This document shows, in pieces, positions 62,804 to 64,000 of a stretch of 64,000 nt of DNA (position 1 is the first letter of the stretch; the number at the start of each line of letters is the position of its first letter). The position numbers and the translations under genes were made by a program. Source of the stretch: Gracilibacillus salinarum (GTDB lineage: Bacteria; Bacillota; Bacilli; Bacillales; Amphibacillaceae). The notes beneath the pieces are model-generated. The model searched no databases. It was not told where the DNA came from and was given only the letters and a program-made list of their open reading frames with translations. The stretch lies in the NCBI RefSeq assembly GCF_022919575.1, contig NZ_CP095071.1:3420001-3484000 (forward strand), in the 5' to 3' direction.

Positions 62804-64000
62804 ATGGCAAACAATGTTACACAGCTCGATAAAATAACAAATTTCCAGACAAGATCAGAAGAGTTTTTTCCAATCGAATGGTATACACAAAAACTTGAGG
62901 AATCACCTATTTTTTATGATGAAGCGACAGATACGTGGAATGTTTTTAAACACAAAGATGTGACCGAAGTGTTGACTAATTATGAGTATTTTTCCAGTGA
63001 AGGAGCTCGTACGACAATACAGGTAGGTTCCAAAAGCGAAGAAGGGGAAGTCCCTGATAAAACAAACCTTAACTTCGCGGACCCGCCCAAACATCGAAAA
63101 AGAAGATCCTTACTGCAAGCAGCTTTCACTCCTAGGAGCTTAAAAAATTGGGAGCCGAGAATTCAAGAAATAATCGAAGAATTAGTCGAAGAATTGAAAG
63201 AAAAAGAGCAAGTCGATTTGGTTCAAGATTTTGCTGGCCCCATACCGAGCATTGTAATTACTGATTTATTCGGTATTCCTATCACAGACAGAGACCAATT
63301 CAAAGAATGGGTAGATACTTTATTTAAACCGATCAGGTCAGAAAATGCGGAACAAATTGAACAGGAAAAACAGCAAGCCGCTATGGAATACTATCAATAC
63401 TTGTTCCCAATTATTGTGGAAAAGAGACAAAATCTTTCTGACGATATTATCTCTGATTTAATACGAGCAGAAGTAGATGGGGAACGTTTTACAGATGATG
63501 AAATCGTTCGGACAACGATGTTACTGTTAGGGGCAGGTGTAGAAACGACAGCACATCTACTCGCTAATACCTTTTATTCCTTGTTGTATGATGATCCATC
63601 TCTATATCAGGAATTAAGAGAAGATCCATCATTAGCTCCAAAAGTAACCGAGGAAATGTTAAGATATCGTTTCCATTCTTCTAAGCGAGACAGAACAGTG
63701 AAGAAGGATAATCAATTGTTAGGTGTTGATTTAAAAGAAGGGGACTTAGTTGTGGCATGGATGAGTGCTGCCAATCTAGACGAAGAAGTATTTGAGGATC
63801 CTCTTCATCTTAATATTCACCGTCCATCCAACAAAAAACATATTACATTTGGCAAAGGCCCGCATTTTTGCATGGGCGCACCACTAGCAAGGTTGGAATC
63901 AAACCTTACTTTAACAGCATTTGTCAAAGCATTTTCTAAGATCGAAGCAGTACCATTCAAATTGGAGGACAATCTTGTAGAGTCAGCAACAGGACAGTCT
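62804..64000 (+). CDS. Cytochrome P450, 3' end beyond window
   Basis: 399 residues are visible without a stop. The I-helix motif GAGVETTAH, the ExxR motif in EEMLRYR and the heme-cysteine loop FGKGPHFCMGAPLARLE are all intact. Size and layout are those of soluble bacterial class I P450s (CYP107/CYP109-like, for example B. subtilis YjiB), which take electrons from a ferredoxin. GGGAGCAAG precedes the ATG. The substrate is unknown. Confidence 0.94.
   Translation, partial: MANNVTQLDKITNFQTRSEEFFPIEWYTQKLEESPIFYDEATDTWNVFKHKDVTEVLTNYEYFSSEGARTTIQVGSKSEEGEVPDKTNLNFADPPKHRKRRSLLQAAFTPRSLKNWEPRIQEIIEELVEELKEKEQVDLVQDFAGPIPSIVITDLFGIPITDRDQFKEWVDTLFKPIRSENAEQIEQEKQQAAMEYYQYLFPIIVEKRQNLSDDIISDLIRAEVDGERFTDDEIVRTTMLLLGAGVETTAHLLANTFYSLLYDDPSLYQELREDPSLAPKVTEEMLRYRFHSSKRDRTVKKDNQLLGVDLKEGDLVVAWMSAANLDEEVFEDPLHLNIHRPSNKKHITFGKGPHFCMGAPLARLESNLTLTAFVKAFSKIEAVPFKLEDNLVESATGQS

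Overview
The window looks like a chromosomal segment of a low-GC, halotolerant Bacillaceae species of the Oceanobacillus/Virgibacillus/Gracilibacillus type. This rests on the ectoine genes ectABC, many Bacillus-type families (YueI, YtzI, YumC, PepT, CwlK-like, YngL/DUF1360, BsaA), strong AGGAGG ribosome binding sites, and TPP, FMN and T-box leader RNAs. The genus cannot be fixed from the sequence alone. No rRNA, tRNA or CRISPR array was seen.

Layout. 1-9.3 kb: a partial membrane protein, an autoregulated tetR-MFS efflux pair, pepT, type 2 isopentenyl-diphosphate isomerase, a YumC-type ferredoxin reductase, a cell-wall peptidase and a solitary ilvD. 9.4-10.3 kb: a gene-free stretch with a cluster of DnaA-box-like sites. 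10.3-14.5 kb: a TrpXYZ-like ABC importer and an aminotransferase. 14.7-19.1 kb: a mobile island in which one ~590 bp inverted-repeat element is broken by a group II intron and by an IS1111-type IS110 element. 19.1-24.3 kb: yueI, ectABC and a catalase with a PerR-like box. 24.4-33 kb: a candidate Fur-controlled sRNA, transporters, several small membrane proteins, an Fe-alcohol dehydrogenase, ohr and signal peptidase. 33.8-37 kb: TPP riboswitch and tenA-thiD-thiM-thiE. 37-42.3 kb: a DJ-1/PfpI protein, DUF456, a PdxK/ThiD paralogue, DUF4064, marR, a hydroxyacyl-CoA dehydrogenase and a DUF4349 lipoprotein. 42.7-50.8 kb: argGH and carAB-argF. 51.7-56.8 kb: murB, then FMN riboswitch and ribD-ribE-ribBA-ribH. 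56.8-64 kb: an ammonium transporter fused to a chemotaxis signalling domain, a T-box leader with a methyltransferase, a TetR regulator, glutathione peroxidase, and a ferredoxin-cytochrome P450 pair cut by the window end.

Two dispersed repeat families shape the non-coding DNA. A ~600 bp element with inverted-repeat ends (TCCTATAATATGGATTA-type termini) occurs as three long copies and several fragments. A ~150 bp double-hairpin repeat (starts TTTATCACGGCGCTAAC, ends GAAGTCTCACTTTA) occurs eight times, including between ectB and ectC, inside the T-box leader, and over the stop codon of the MFS gene.

Most unusual points: (1) the intron and the IS sit in the same repeat copy, and both show readable target-recognition pairing (EBS1/IBS1 and EBS2/IBS2, 7 bp each; a 9-nt and an 8-nt candidate bridge-RNA guide match); (2) an Amt-MCP fusion; (3) a minus-strand Fur-box promoter followed by a C-rich, terminated ~125 nt transcript; (4) a DnaA-box cluster away from any dnaA gene; (5) an intrinsic terminator inserted within the ectoine operon.
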